Positions 1 through 8,784 of a stretch of 64,000 nucleotides of DNA are shown here, piece after piece; the first letter of the stretch is position 1; every line of letters starts with the position of its first letter. Origin of the DNA: Lautropia sp. (GTDB lineage: Bacteria > Pseudomonadota > Gammaproteobacteria > Burkholderiales > Burkholderiaceae_E). The translations under genes and the position numbers were made by a program. The stretch covers positions 1-64,000 of the forward strand of contig JAUMZD010000011.1 of the NCBI GenBank assembly GCA_030528325.1. Direction: 5' to 3'. The notes below the pieces were generated by a model that worked only from the letters and a program-made list of their open reading frames with translations, searched no databases and was not told the origin of the DNA.

Positions 1-54
1 AGCCCGCAGTTTTGGGGCCAGCGCGGGGACGAATAAGTGCATAACACGCTCTAG
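1..54. repeat. Element B, right-end fragment at window edge
   Basis: The first 54 bases end in ATAACACGCTCTA and closely match the right end of the element B copy at 31250-31545, including the inner stretch TTTTGGGGCCAGCGCGGGGA. Only the right end is inside the window, so the rest of the copy probably lies to the left. The terminal bases match the ends of the IS5-type relic at 32604-33470, so this is read as part of a small non-autonomous element. The following bases up to about 282 hold nothing I recognise. Confidence 0.75.
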
Positions 55-282
55 GGAGGTGTGGTGTCGATGCCGTACAGGCTTGCCCCGTTGGGGTGAT
101 TGTGGCCCACTGCATGATTGTGCCGTGTCCATGGCCGTCCGAGCCCGGGGGGCGGCAGCAGCCGGGCCATGGGGGCAGGGTCGTCGTCGAGCCTGTCGTG
201 ACCCGGCAGCCGGCCCTGATGGGGATCAGGGCTGACGGGATGATCGTAGCACCCGGCAGAGGGTGCCTATAGAGTCGATGGA

Positions 283-1587
283 ATGTTTGATAAGGTGATC
301 TTCGCCGGCGGGGGCCATCGTTGCTGGTGGCAGGCCGGATTCTGGGAGGTTTTGCGCGCCGAGATCGAGCTGCGTCCGCGTGTGATCGGCGCGGTGTCGA
401 CCGGAGCCTTCATGGCTTGCCTGGTTCATGCCAACGATACGCGCCGGGCGCTGGCCTGGTATGAGCGTGAGCTGGCCGGGCTGTACACGAACCTGTCCTG
501 GATGAATCTGTTCAAGCGCGGCGAGCCGCTGTTCCGTCAGGGGCCGATTTACCGCAAGGCCTTGCGCGCCTTGCTGGGCGGGGAGCATTACCGGCAGCTG
601 ATGTGGCAGGCGCCCGAGATCCGGGTGCTGTATGCCTTGCCGCCGGCCGGGACGACCGAGCGGCAGCTGGCCTGGCACGGATGGCGCGTGTACCGGCGTG
701 ATGCCAGCCTGACACCGCAGCCCATGCACCGGAGCCATGAGGTGGCCGGCACGGTGTTCCGGGAAGGGATCAAGCGCCTGCAGGATTGCCGCACCGAACG
801 TGACATGGTGGAGCTGCTCTATGCGTCGAGCTGTCTGCCACCGATGATGGCACCGACCGAGCTGGACGGCGAGCTGGTCTTCAATGGCGAGATGATCGAT
901 CCGGTGCCGGTTCGGCTGGTTTCGGATGTGCCGGGGCCGACCCTGGTGCTGACGACACGTCGCTATGCGAAGAAAACGCCCGTGTTCGCGGCCGATGGCT
1001 GCCTGTATGTGCAGCCTTCTTCACCGGTGGCGGCGTCCGGCTGGGATTTCACGTCGCCGAAGCGTTTCCTGAAGACTTATGAGCAGGGCCGCCAGGATGC
1101 CGAGGCTTTCCTGAAGCTGTTTGGCCTGGGTTCTTTCCGGCAGGAAGCGCAGTTTGGTGGTGCGCTGCTGGCAGGGGGGGCGTGGCCTGGTGAAGGTGAT
1201 GTCGAGGGGGCTGAACGGGCGCCCGCGCTGAAGGGAGCAAACGGGGGTGACGCGTCGATGCTGTCGGGTGGCTCCGGGGATACGGTGCCGGTCGTCAGTG
1301 ATGTGCTCGACCTGGCAACGGGTGAAGGCATGCCCGTCGATGCCGAGCACTCCGGGCTGATGGTGGGGGAGATCGGGTCAGGCAGCTCTGTCGGGGAGGG
1401 GCTGAGTGTCGGGCTCCGTCATGAGGATCGTGCCGGCGTTCAGCGGGATGATGCGCGCCCAGCGGGCGCTTCACAGGTCGGGACAGCTTCACCGGTGCCG
1501 GAGGAAGAGTTCCAGCATACCCTCGGTGAATTGAGCGACAAGCTCTTTGAACGGGGGCGTCGCGGCGCGAAGCCCTCGTCGGACTGA
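283..1587 (+). CDS. Patatin-like phospholipase family protein, catalytic motifs altered
   Basis: This 434-residue protein has the layout of a bacterial patatin-like lipid acyl hydrolase. The glycine-rich oxyanion-hole motif GGGHR is at residues 9-13, and the nucleophile elbow region is GAVSTG, with the candidate serine at 39. The normal elbow is GxSxG, but the residue two before the serine is Ala37. The usual DG(G/A) dyad aspartate appears to be replaced by Asn201 in NGEMIDPVPV. The family fold is therefore clear but activity is uncertain. About the last 140 residues are rich in Gly, Ser, Ala and Glu and look disordered. It stands alone, facing away from the tRNA and the small membrane protein gene that follow on the other strand. 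Confidence 0.8.
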   Translation: MFDKVIFAGGGHRCWWQAGFWEVLRAEIELRPRVIGAVSTGAFMACLVHANDTRRALAWYERELAGLYTNLSWMNLFKRGEPLFRQGPIYRKALRALLGGEHYRQLMWQAPEIRVLYALPPAGTTERQLAWHGWRVYRRDASLTPQPMHRSHEVAGTVFREGIKRLQDCRTERDMVELLYASSCLPPMMAPTELDGELVFNGEMIDPVPVRLVSDVPGPTLVLTTRRYAKKTPVFAADGCLYVQPSSPVAASGWDFTSPKRFLKTYEQGRQDAEAFLKLFGLGSFRQEAQFGGALLAGGAWPGEGDVEGAERAPALKGANGGDASMLSGGSGDTVPVVSDVLDLATGEGMPVDAEHSGLMVGEIGSGSSVGEGLSVGLRHEDRAGVQRDDARPAGASQVGTASPVPEEEFQHTLGELSDKLFERGRRGAKPSSD

Positions 1588-1601
1588 TCGGAGCGGGCCG
1601 A

Positions 1602-1784
1602 TCAGTCGGCCCGGCGGGCGGCCACCCACAGCAGACCGCCCAGCAGCATCAGCAGCCAGGCGAGCACGGTGGCCGTGATCGACACCCGCAGGATGGCAGG
1701 TGCGGACACGAGCAGGCCGGCGCCCAGCAGATAGCGGGCGGTGGCAGAGGTGCGTTGGGCGGGTGAGGGTGTGAGATCGGCCAT
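1602..1784 (-). CDS. Small two-helix membrane protein, unknown function
   Basis: A 60-residue protein starting MADLTPSPAQ, with a short polar N-terminus and two hydrophobic stretches separated by a short loop, ending in basic residues (ARRAD). This suggests a small inner-membrane hairpin protein. The reading frame is open further upstream, but that extension crosses a fragment of a dispersed repeat and is rich in Arg and His, so I chose the ATG at 1784, which has a weak purine-rich stretch (GGAA) before it. It lies between the end of the patatin gene (opposite strand, 14 bases away) and the tRNA. I do not recognise a family. Confidence 0.45.
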   Translation of the reverse strand: MADLTPSPAQRTSATARYLLGAGLLVSAPAILRVSITATVLAWLLMLLGGLLWVAARRAD

Positions 1785-1828
1785 CAGCGCATTCCGCTTC
1801 AAAAAACCCGGCGACCTACGCAACAGCC

Positions 1829-1849
1829 ATAGGAGCTTGGGCGCCAGGA
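1829..1849. repeat. Element A terminal fragment
   Basis: A short stretch beginning AGGAGCTTGGGCG matches the outer end of the dispersed element A (full copy at 31082-31251). Only the tip is recognisable. Confidence 0.45.
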
Positions 1850-1946
1850 GGGCCTTGGACTCCCCATGAGTGGGGGTGAGTGCCGGCAAGCGCCGGTGAT
1901 GGCAGGTGCCACGGCAACGGGATGATGTGGCACCACCAAAGGAAAG

Positions 1947-2022
1947 TGGCGCGCCCGGCACGAATCGAACGTGCGACCCTTGGCTTCGGAGGCCAATACT
2001 CTATCCCCTGAGCTACGGGCGC
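1947..2022 (-). tRNA. tRNA-Arg (anticodon CCG)
   Basis: On the minus strand a complete cloverleaf can be folded. The acceptor stem is GCGCCCG paired with CGGGCGC, the D arm contains AGCTCAGGGGATAGAG, the anticodon loop reads CTCCGAA giving anticodon CCG (reads CGG, arginine), and the T arm is GTTCGATTC. The discriminator base is G and the 3' CCA is encoded (positions 1947-1949 on the complement). It lies between a small membrane protein gene and the cytochrome gene. Confidence 0.96.
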
Positions 2023-2320
2023 GGTGAAGCCTTGGAGAATACAGCTTTTTCGGACGGCAGTCCATAGTCTTTGGGTTGACAGCAGCGTCGGCCAGGCTGG
2101 CAGACGGCCGACGGTGTGGGTCGGTCATCAGGCAGTCGGGGGGCTTCGGAGCTTGCCTGAAGGTTGAAGCGGGTCGATGACGGGTCTCCCCGGGTCTCCC
2201 GGTCGGGAGGTCTAGCGGCTAGAATCACCCTATCGGATACAGGGGCTTGTGCTGCCCTGTGCTCAATCACCTACGTGTCGGACAACGCAGCGATCTATTT
2301 CTCATAGAGGTGGAGGATCA

Positions 2321-2854
2321 ATGGTGAGCAATGCAAATGCCCCGAGCCCCGGTGGCGCCTATCAGGAACCCAAAGGTTTGTTCAAGTCGGCGACCCAGCT
2401 GGTGACGGTCGTGACGACGGCGCTGGTGGTGCCGGTGGCTGCCATCGGTATCGTCGTGGCTTATATGGACGGAGGTCGTCCCAACCCGGAAATGTCGCCG
2501 GAGGCGATCGAGGCCCGTATCCGCCCGGTGGCCGGTTTCGAGCTGCGTGAGGTGAAGAAGGGCGGTGCACCGCGGGCCGGTGATGTCGTCTACAAGGAAG
2601 TCTGTGGCGCCTGTCATGGCAGTGGCGTGAGCGGTGCGCCGATCACGGGTGACAAGGGTGCCTGGTCGGCCCGTATCGCCCTGGGCTTCGACACGCTGCT
2701 GCAGTCGGCGCTCAAGGGCAAGAACGCGATGCCGCCGCAGGGCGGGGGTGATTATTCCGATCAGGAAATCGCCAATGCCGTGGCCTATCTGGCCAACGAA
2801 GGTGGCGCATCCTTCGAGGCGCCGAAGCTGGAAACGGCCGAGGGCGGGAACTGA
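2321..2854 (+). CDS. Membrane-anchored cytochrome c5-type monohaem protein
   Basis: A 177-residue protein with one hydrophobic segment near residues 25-48 and a C-terminal class I cytochrome c domain. The haem-binding motif is CGACH (95-99) and the likely axial methionine is in the MPPQGG motif near 137, as in cytochrome c5 proteins. The domain should sit in the periplasm as a short-range electron carrier, probably feeding a terminal oxidase; the partner cannot be read from this window. The start at 2321 follows a good ribosome site (GGAGG, 2312-2316). A longer frame from 2249 would add an Arg/Ser/Gln-rich leader with no ribosome site and was not used. It is monocistronic and converges with rep. 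Confidence 0.9.
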   Translation: MVSNANAPSPGGAYQEPKGLFKSATQLVTVVTTALVVPVAAIGIVVAYMDGGRPNPEMSPEAIEARIRPVAGFELREVKKGGAPRAGDVVYKEVCGACHGSGVSGAPITGDKGAWSARIALGFDTLLQSALKGKNAMPPQGGGDYSDQEIANAVAYLANEGGASFEAPKLETAEGGN

Positions 2855-2858
2855 GTCT

Positions 2859-2906
2859 GCCTGTCAGCAGGCTGGGCAATCACCGGTTGTCCACCTGCTG
2901 GCAGGC
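2859..2906. terminator. Inverted repeat between convergent cytochrome and rep genes
   Basis: GCCTGTCAGCAGG (2859-2871) is complementary, with one G-T pair, to CCTGCTGGCAGGC (2894-2906), with a 22-base loop. It begins five bases after the cytochrome stop and lies 63 bases beyond the rep stop. There is no T run on either side, so use as a bidirectional terminator is only inferred from position. Confidence 0.4.
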
Positions 2907-2969
2907 TATGGCAGATCCGTTCAGGTCAGGCTCGTGAGCGTTGAGTCAACCGCCCAAGCTCCTGGGTGA

Positions 2970-4991
2970 TCAGGCATCGCCGGCCAGCATGGCGCGAAGG
3001 GCGGCCAGTTTCTTTTTGGCTTCGTCGGCACTGACGGGGGTGTTGTTGCGGGCTTCGGCGTCGAGCTGCATCTCGGTGATGAAGCGTGATGGCTGGCACT
3101 CCACCATCTGCCGGGCACGTTTGCGCTGTCGGCACCACGAGAGCGTCAGGCTGCGCCGGGCACGCGTGATGGCCACATACATCAGGCGACGTTCTTCTTC
3201 CAGCCGCTCGGTGTCGATCTTGTCCCGATCCACGGGCATGCCGCCCACGTCGTCGAGGCCATCCTCCTCACGGCCGGCGTGGGGCATCAGCCCTTCTTCG
3301 ACGCCGATCAGGTACACATGGGGGTATTCGAGGCCCTTGGATGCGTGGACGGTGGACAACTTGACCCCGTCCATTTCCTCGTCGCGTCCTTCCAGCCGGG
3401 TCACGAGCGAGATGTGCTGCGCCATGTCGATCAGCGTCTTGCCGTCTTCGTCGGCGCGCCGGCCGATCCAGTCCCGGAACTCGCAGACGTATTGCCAGCG
3501 GGTGGTGGCGCTGCGTTCATCGCCCTGTTCCATCAGATAGGCTTCGTAGTCGATGGACTTGATCAGGGCGTTCAGCATGTCGGACGCCGGCTCGCGCTCG
3601 GCGCGCCACCTCAGCTTGTTGATGAACTCGCCGAAGGTGCGCAGCGGGTAGAGCTGACGCTCGGGAATGCGGGTTTCGATGCCGGCCTCGAACAGCGCCT
3701 GAAAGAGGCTGATGTCGCGTTCGCCCGCGTATTCGCCCAGCAGTTTCAGTGTCTGGGGGCCGATGCCGCGCCGGGGGGTGGTGGCGGCACGGATGAAGGC
3801 GGGGTCGTCGTCGTTGTTGGCCAGCAGCCGAAGGTAGGCACACAGATCCTTGATTTCGGCGCGATCGAAGAAGGACTGGCCGCCGGAGATTTGGTAGGGG
3901 ATGCGTTCCTTGCGCAGCATCTGCTCGACGACACGCGCCTGGTGATTGCCGCGATAGAGGATGGCAAAGTCCGACCAGGTGAGATTGCGCTCGAACCGGG
4001 CGACCTTGATTCGCATGACGATCTTTTCGGCTTCGTCCTCGTCGTCGTCGCAGGCGATGACCTTGAGCGGGTCGCCAAGACCCAGTGAGGACCACAGGGT
4101 CTTGGCGTAGAGTTTGGGATTGCGGGCAATCAGTGTGTTGGCCGCATCCAGAATGGCCCGGGTGGAGCGGTAGTTCTGTTCGAGCTTGATGACGGTCAGG
4201 TTCGGAAAATCCTGGCCCAGTCGCTTCAGGTTCTCCAGTGTGGCGCCACGCCAGCCGTAGATGGACTGGTCGTCGTCGCCGACGGCGGTCAGCCCGTGCC
4301 GGTCGCCCACCAGTTCCTTCAGCAGGGCGTACTGGGCGGCGTTCGTGTCCTGATACTCGTCCACGAGGAAATAACGAAGTCGGTCGTGCCAGTAGCGCCG
4401 GGCCTCTTCGTCGGTGCGTAGCAGCTTCAGCGGCAGGCGGATCAGGTCATCGAAATCCACGGCCTGATAGCCTTCGAGCGTGGCCTGGTATTCCATGAAG
4501 GCACGGGCGATGCGCAGCTCGCTCTCGCCGCGGGCCTGCTTCAGCGCCACTTCCGGTTCGGTCAGCGCGTTCTTCCACAGCGAGATCTTGGCCATGGCCA
4601 GCTTGACCAGCTTGCGGTCGGTGGTCTGCAACAGCTGGGTCAGCAGGCCGGCGCAATCATCGGCATCGAAGATCGAGAAGGAGGGTTTCAGACCGATGGC
4701 CCGGCCACTCGTGCGAAGCATCTTCATGCCGAGCGAGTGGAAGGTCGAGATGGTGGGGCGCTCGGAGGCTTTGAGCTTGCGCTGCTGGCCGAAACGCTCG
4801 GCCATTTCTGTCGCCGCCTTGTTGGTGAAGGTGATGGCCGCGATCGTCCGGCCCTGGTAGCCGGCGTCGATCAGGTGGCCGAGCTTGGCGGTGATCACGC
4901 GCGTCTTGCCCGAGCCGGCACCGGCAATCACCAGACTGGGGCCATCCAGATGGCGAACGGCTTGGGATTGGGTGGGGTTCAGGTCAGCCAT
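2970..4991 (-). CDS. rep: ATP-dependent DNA helicase Rep (UvrD/PcrA superfamily 1A)
   Basis: The protein has 673 residues, the same length as Escherichia coli Rep. Walker A is GAGSGKT (24-30), the Walker B/DExQ motif is DEYQD (211-215), and GDDDQSIYGWRGA and the later VHASKGLEY motif complete the SF1A set. Rep is a 3'-5' helicase that clears proteins ahead of the fork and works with PriA at stalled forks; priA is the next gene on the same strand, 320 bases away. The GDDDQS and QAVRHLDGPSLV sequences and the length favour Rep over UvrD. Confidence 0.95.
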   Translation of the reverse strand: MADLNPTQSQAVRHLDGPSLVIAGAGSGKTRVITAKLGHLIDAGYQGRTIAAITFTNKAATEMAERFGQQRKLKASERPTISTFHSLGMKMLRTSGRAIGLKPSFSIFDADDCAGLLTQLLQTTDRKLVKLAMAKISLWKNALTEPEVALKQARGESELRIARAFMEYQATLEGYQAVDFDDLIRLPLKLLRTDEEARRYWHDRLRYFLVDEYQDTNAAQYALLKELVGDRHGLTAVGDDDQSIYGWRGATLENLKRLGQDFPNLTVIKLEQNYRSTRAILDAANTLIARNPKLYAKTLWSSLGLGDPLKVIACDDDEDEAEKIVMRIKVARFERNLTWSDFAILYRGNHQARVVEQMLRKERIPYQISGGQSFFDRAEIKDLCAYLRLLANNDDDPAFIRAATTPRRGIGPQTLKLLGEYAGERDISLFQALFEAGIETRIPERQLYPLRTFGEFINKLRWRAEREPASDMLNALIKSIDYEAYLMEQGDERSATTRWQYVCEFRDWIGRRADEDGKTLIDMAQHISLVTRLEGRDEEMDGVKLSTVHASKGLEYPHVYLIGVEEGLMPHAGREEDGLDDVGGMPVDRDKIDTERLEEERRLMYVAITRARRSLTLSWCRQRKRARQMVECQPSRFITEMQLDAEARNNTPVSADEAKKKLAALRAMLAGDA

Positions 4992-5311
4992 GCGTGCAGA
5001 AACAGCAGTCGGGTCAGGTATGGCCCCGGTGGGGGTACGCTGCCCGTTAGGGGGTGGTGGACGACAGGGCGTCCGGATGTGATGGGGAAGGCCGGGTTCT
5101 ACCTGTCGGGATCGGCCTTATGGGAGGCCATGGCAGGACGGAACCTGCCGGCGCCTCGGTGCCCATGGTGGGCATGAGGCTGATGCTCGGCATGAGGTGC
5201 TGGGTGCCGATCGGCGTGGCCTGGCCGAAGGGGGAGTAATGATAGGACGACCGGGCCGTTTTGGGTATGTCCCGTTGTGTCCTGGGCGTGGGGCTGGCGG
5301 TGTGAAGGACT
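4992..5311. other. Intergenic gap between rep and priA
   Basis: About 320 bases without a convincing gene, hairpin with T-run, or repeat. It should contain the rep promoter (leftward) and the priA terminator, but I see no clear site for either. Confidence 0.5.
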
Positions 5312-7915
5312 TCAGATTTCCAGTGGGTCGACGATCAGTTGCCAGCGCACGCTGCTGAAGCGGTGGGTTGGCGGGATGGCTTCGCCAGTCGGAAGCCGCT
5401 CGGCGCCGTCGTCAGGGCGCTGACTGGTGCCGGATCCGGCCGTGGGCCGGACGTGCGACGGCCCTGCCGGGGGGCTTGCAAACATCTGGCCCTGATGGTC
5501 GAGCGGCTGGCTTCGGTCAGATGCAGACTGCCGGGTCTGAGGTGAGGATCGGCGGGAGGATCGGGAGGCTGCCTTGGGACGTGGCAGGTTCAGCCAGTGC
5601 TGAAGTCTGGCGAGCAGCGCGTGCAGACTCTGCCGGTGATCGCTTTCGATCAGCAGCTGGGCTCGCGAAACCTTGTTGATCTGTGCCAGTGGCATCGGCA
5701 CGGGGTCGCAGATGCTCAGCATGGGCATGAAGGGAGGAGGCACCTGCCCGGTATCAAGGCCCTTGCCTGTGGCTGGCGTCTGCTTCGGATGGCGGGTAGG
5801 GGAGGGGGGAAACAGGGGCGTTTTTCCGCGCTCATGCGCCTCGATCAATAGCAGTAAGTGCTCACGTACATCATTCAGGAACGCGAGAGCCTGATCCATG
5901 TGCCGTGCCTGTACCTGAATCAGTGCCTGATAACCGAAGGGTGGCAGGGCGCCCGCTTCGCGTTCGGCCAGCTGGTCGGTGGCGAAGCTCGGGTAGTCGT
6001 GTCGTCGCAGCGAGTCGAAGAGGGGATGCTCAGGGTGACGTGTCTGGATCAGTGTTTGTGCGTGCTCACTTCGGTGTCTGCCGGCACGACCAGCGACCTG
6101 CATCAGGGTGGCGAACAGGCGTTCGGGGGCCCGGAAGTCGGCGGTGAACAGGCCGGCATCGGCATCGACCACGATCACCAGTGTGAGGCGATCGAAGTCG
6201 TGTCCCTTCGTGAGCATCTGCGTGCCGACGAGCAGATCGGTTTCACCGGCGTGAGCCGCTGCCAGGAAGGCCTGGGTTGCGCCACGCTTCTTTGCCACAT
6301 CGCGGTCGAGACGGCCGATCCGTGCCGTGGGGAACAGCTCGACGAGCGCATCTTCCAGTTTCTGGGTGCCCCGGCCCAGCGGGGCCAGATCCTGGTTGCC
6401 GCAGTCGGGGCAGGCACGGGGCGCGGGTCGGGTACTGCCACAGTGATGGCAGATCAGCTGGTAGCGGCGGGGGCCGTTTGTCGTTTGTGCCCCTGACTGC
6501 CGGTGCAGCACGCGGTAGGCGTCGCAACGGTCGCAGCGGGACAGCCAGCCGCAGGCGTCGCAACCAAGTACAGGGGCATAGCCCCGACGATTCAGGTAGA
6601 TCAGCACCTGCTCCTGCCGGGCCAGGGTCTGCTGGATGGCGGTGATGGCTTCTTCGGTCAGGCCCTCCCGCAGCTTCGCACCACGCAGCGGCACTGTGCG
6701 GATTCGGGGTAGCGTGGCGTGCCGGCTGGCCCGTTGCGTCATCGACAGCAGACGATATCGGCCGGTACGGGCATTGTGCCAGCTTTCCATGCTGGGGGTG
6801 GCCGAGCCGAGCAGGATGGGGATGCTGCCCAGATTGGCCCTGGCCACGGCCATGTCACGGGCCGAGTAGCGAAGCCCTTCCTGCTGCTTGTAGGACGGGT
6901 CGTGCTCTTCGTCGATGATGATGGCGGCCAGACGGGGCAGGGGGGCCAGGATGGCCAGGCGGGTGCCGAGGATGATGCGGGCTTTGCCGCTGATGGCCGC
7001 GAGCCAGTGGCTGGCCCGGGCCGTGTCCGTCATTTCACTGTGGAGGACGGCGATCGGTTCCTGCGGAAAGCGCTGCTGCAACTGTCGGAGCACGGCTGGG
7101 GTCAGGCCGATTTCCGGCACGAGCAGCAGCACCTGCCGGGTGGGTGACTGGCTCAGGACGTGGGCCATCCAGTGCAGATAGACCTCGGTTTTGCCGCTGC
7201 CGGTGATCCCGTGCAGCAGCCAGGGCCGGGGTTTGGCTTCGGTATCCTGGCACAGGGCATCCAGAACGGCCTGTTGGGCGGTGTTCAGCGTGTGGCCGGC
7301 ATGTCGGGCAGAGGAGGAGACTGAGAGGCTCTGCAGCGGGTTCTCGGGGCAGGGATCGGGGTGTGCGGTGTCGCCCAGGGGGGGCTTGCAGGCGCTGGTG
7401 TTCGTGGCAGTCTCGGCGTTGCTGTTGCTGTTGCTGTTGCGGTGGCTGTTGCTGGTGCCGGCTGCCGTGCCTGTGACGGCTCTTCCGGTCTCGGGCAGTG
7501 CTGGCGTCGTGGCGAAAGCAGCCAGCCGCTTTCGGGCATCCAGCCGGGTGCGTTCGGTGGGCGGGGTTTTCAGGGGCTTGGGCAGGCTGCCGAGCGCCAG
7601 ATCAGCGAGCTTGCCGTGGTAGTAGCGGACGACGAAGCCCAGATAGGAAAGCCAGGACTCGGGAAGCGCTGGCAGGTCGTCCCGCACGGCCTCCAGATCC
7701 CGGATGCTGTCGGCCTTGAGATCCGAAGGCAGGGTACTGGCCTCGCAGGGACCGATGGCCAGACCCGTACGGCGTCCCTTGCCCCAGGGTACCGTGACCC
7801 ATTGATGCCTGGGCGGCTTCAGGCCGGGGGGGCAGCGATAGATGAAGCTGCCGGCCAGCGGGCCGTCGATCAGAACCTGAACGTAGACGTCGGTCACGGG
7901 AGAAGGGATGGTCAT
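5312..7915 (-). CDS. priA: Primosomal protein N' (replication restart helicase PriA), enlarged
   Basis: PriA recognises abandoned forks and D-loops and reloads the replicative helicase. All landmarks are present: Walker A GITGSGKT (236-243), the DEEH box (335-338), and the zinc-binding insert with four CxxC pairs (Cys452/455, 461/464, 489/492, 502/505). At 867 residues it is longer than the usual roughly 730. The extra length is a low-complexity linker at about 140-210, including an Asn/Ser repeat encoded by a GTT-GCT-type triplet run near 7423-7460, and polar, Ser/Pro/Arg-rich inserts after residue 700. The helicase core is intact, so the protein should work. The DnaA-box array lies directly upstream. 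Confidence 0.95.
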   Translation of the reverse strand: MTIPSPVTDVYVQVLIDGPLAGSFIYRCPPGLKPPRHQWVTVPWGKGRRTGLAIGPCEASTLPSDLKADSIRDLEAVRDDLPALPESWLSYLGFVVRYYHGKLADLALGSLPKPLKTPPTERTRLDARKRLAAFATTPALPETGRAVTGTAAGTSNSHRNSNSNSNAETATNTSACKPPLGDTAHPDPCPENPLQSLSVSSSARHAGHTLNTAQQAVLDALCQDTEAKPRPWLLHGITGSGKTEVYLHWMAHVLSQSPTRQVLLLVPEIGLTPAVLRQLQQRFPQEPIAVLHSEMTDTARASHWLAAISGKARIILGTRLAILAPLPRLAAIIIDEEHDPSYKQQEGLRYSARDMAVARANLGSIPILLGSATPSMESWHNARTGRYRLLSMTQRASRHATLPRIRTVPLRGAKLREGLTEEAITAIQQTLARQEQVLIYLNRRGYAPVLGCDACGWLSRCDRCDAYRVLHRQSGAQTTNGPRRYQLICHHCGSTRPAPRACPDCGNQDLAPLGRGTQKLEDALVELFPTARIGRLDRDVAKKRGATQAFLAAAHAGETDLLVGTQMLTKGHDFDRLTLVIVVDADAGLFTADFRAPERLFATLMQVAGRAGRHRSEHAQTLIQTRHPEHPLFDSLRRHDYPSFATDQLAEREAGALPPFGYQALIQVQARHMDQALAFLNDVREHLLLLIEAHERGKTPLFPPSPTRHPKQTPATGKGLDTGQVPPPFMPMLSICDPVPMPLAQINKVSRAQLLIESDHRQSLHALLARLQHWLNLPRPKAASRSSRRSSPQTRQSASDRSQPLDHQGQMFASPPAGPSHVRPTAGSGTSQRPDDGAERLPTGEAIPPTHRFSSVRWQLIVDPLEI

Positions 7916-7959
7916 CAGGTTTCGGGCAGGAGCGTTGCGCTATTTTGCCAGCGTGTCCT

Positions 7960-8064
7960 TAGGAGCTTGGGCGGCAGGAAAGTCGCGGGCTGCAAACCGG
8001 CCGCGTCGGCCCATTTTGCACCCGCTTCGTGCCCCATAGCTTGGGCTATGGGGCGGCGAATCGC
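7960..8064. repeat. Element A, left-half copy
   Basis: Begins AGGAGCTTGGGCGGCAGGAA and continues through the conserved inner block CGGCCCATTTTGCACCCGCTTC and the central hairpin GCCCCATAGC/GCTATGGGGC. The match to full copies stops shortly after GCGGCGAATCG, so the right half is missing. It sits 45 bases upstream of the priA start. Confidence 0.8.
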
Positions 8065-8297
8065 GGGCATGGTTCTGTGGAGAACTGATCTTGGGCACTT
8101 CGGGGCTTTTGGCGGGCTGCCCGTGGCTGTCGCGTACCTGCGACGAGAATCGACCGCTCATCCTCCCGTAACAGGCCATTCAGGTTCGAAAATGGCCTCT
8201 GCCTGATTCAGAACTAAGCGGATATTTCGAAAGTTGATTCATCAAATCCGTTTTAAGGTATTGATTTTAAAGGATTCGGCGTTTTTTCCACAAAAAC

Positions 8298-8306
8298 TGT
8301 GGATAA
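8298..8306 (-). promoter_or_regulatory. Perfect DnaA box
   Basis: TGTGGATAA on the plus strand is TTATCCACA on the minus strand, the consensus DnaA-ATP/ADP high-affinity site. It is flanked by CCACAAAAAC and CTCTGTGAAAA and stands about 500 bases before the first unit of the tandem array, next to an AT-rich stretch. Confidence 0.8.
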
Positions 8307-8784
8307 CTCTGTGAAAAGTCGGGGGGAATGGGCGCTGAAGCCGCGTCATTAGTGGCAGTGCGGACGGTTGCACAGAAATGAGACAGATATTTATCCCTTT
8401 AAAATCAATGAGTTAATAATTTTCCCCTGCAATTTGCAGAGAAGGCGCCGCTTGTGGCAGAGAAACCCCATCGATGTGCATAAGTCTGTGTATCCGAGAT
8501 CTGCTTTGTTAGGGAGCACTCGCCTACGCCAAAAGGCCCATTCGTTCGTCGGAAGTCGTTGTTCCTTCGTTGTCCGTCGGTGCAGATGCTGGATGGAAGC
8601 GATCCGGTGCGGAGATGCTGTCAGGGTTGCCTCGCGCAGGTGTCCCTGCAGGTTCGTCCTTGGCTTCAGGTACGGCATGGGGGATGTGGCGTTCATCTGA
8701 TGGGGAAATCACCCGATGATTCTGGAATAGGCGTGCCTTGCCGGATCAGCGGCCCCGATGGGCTTCCCTTGTCCGCTGAATGAC

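Noticed and set aside
7400-7465. Triplet microsatellite as a separate element
   Set aside because: It is in frame inside priA and encodes the Ser/Asn linker, so it is recorded there.
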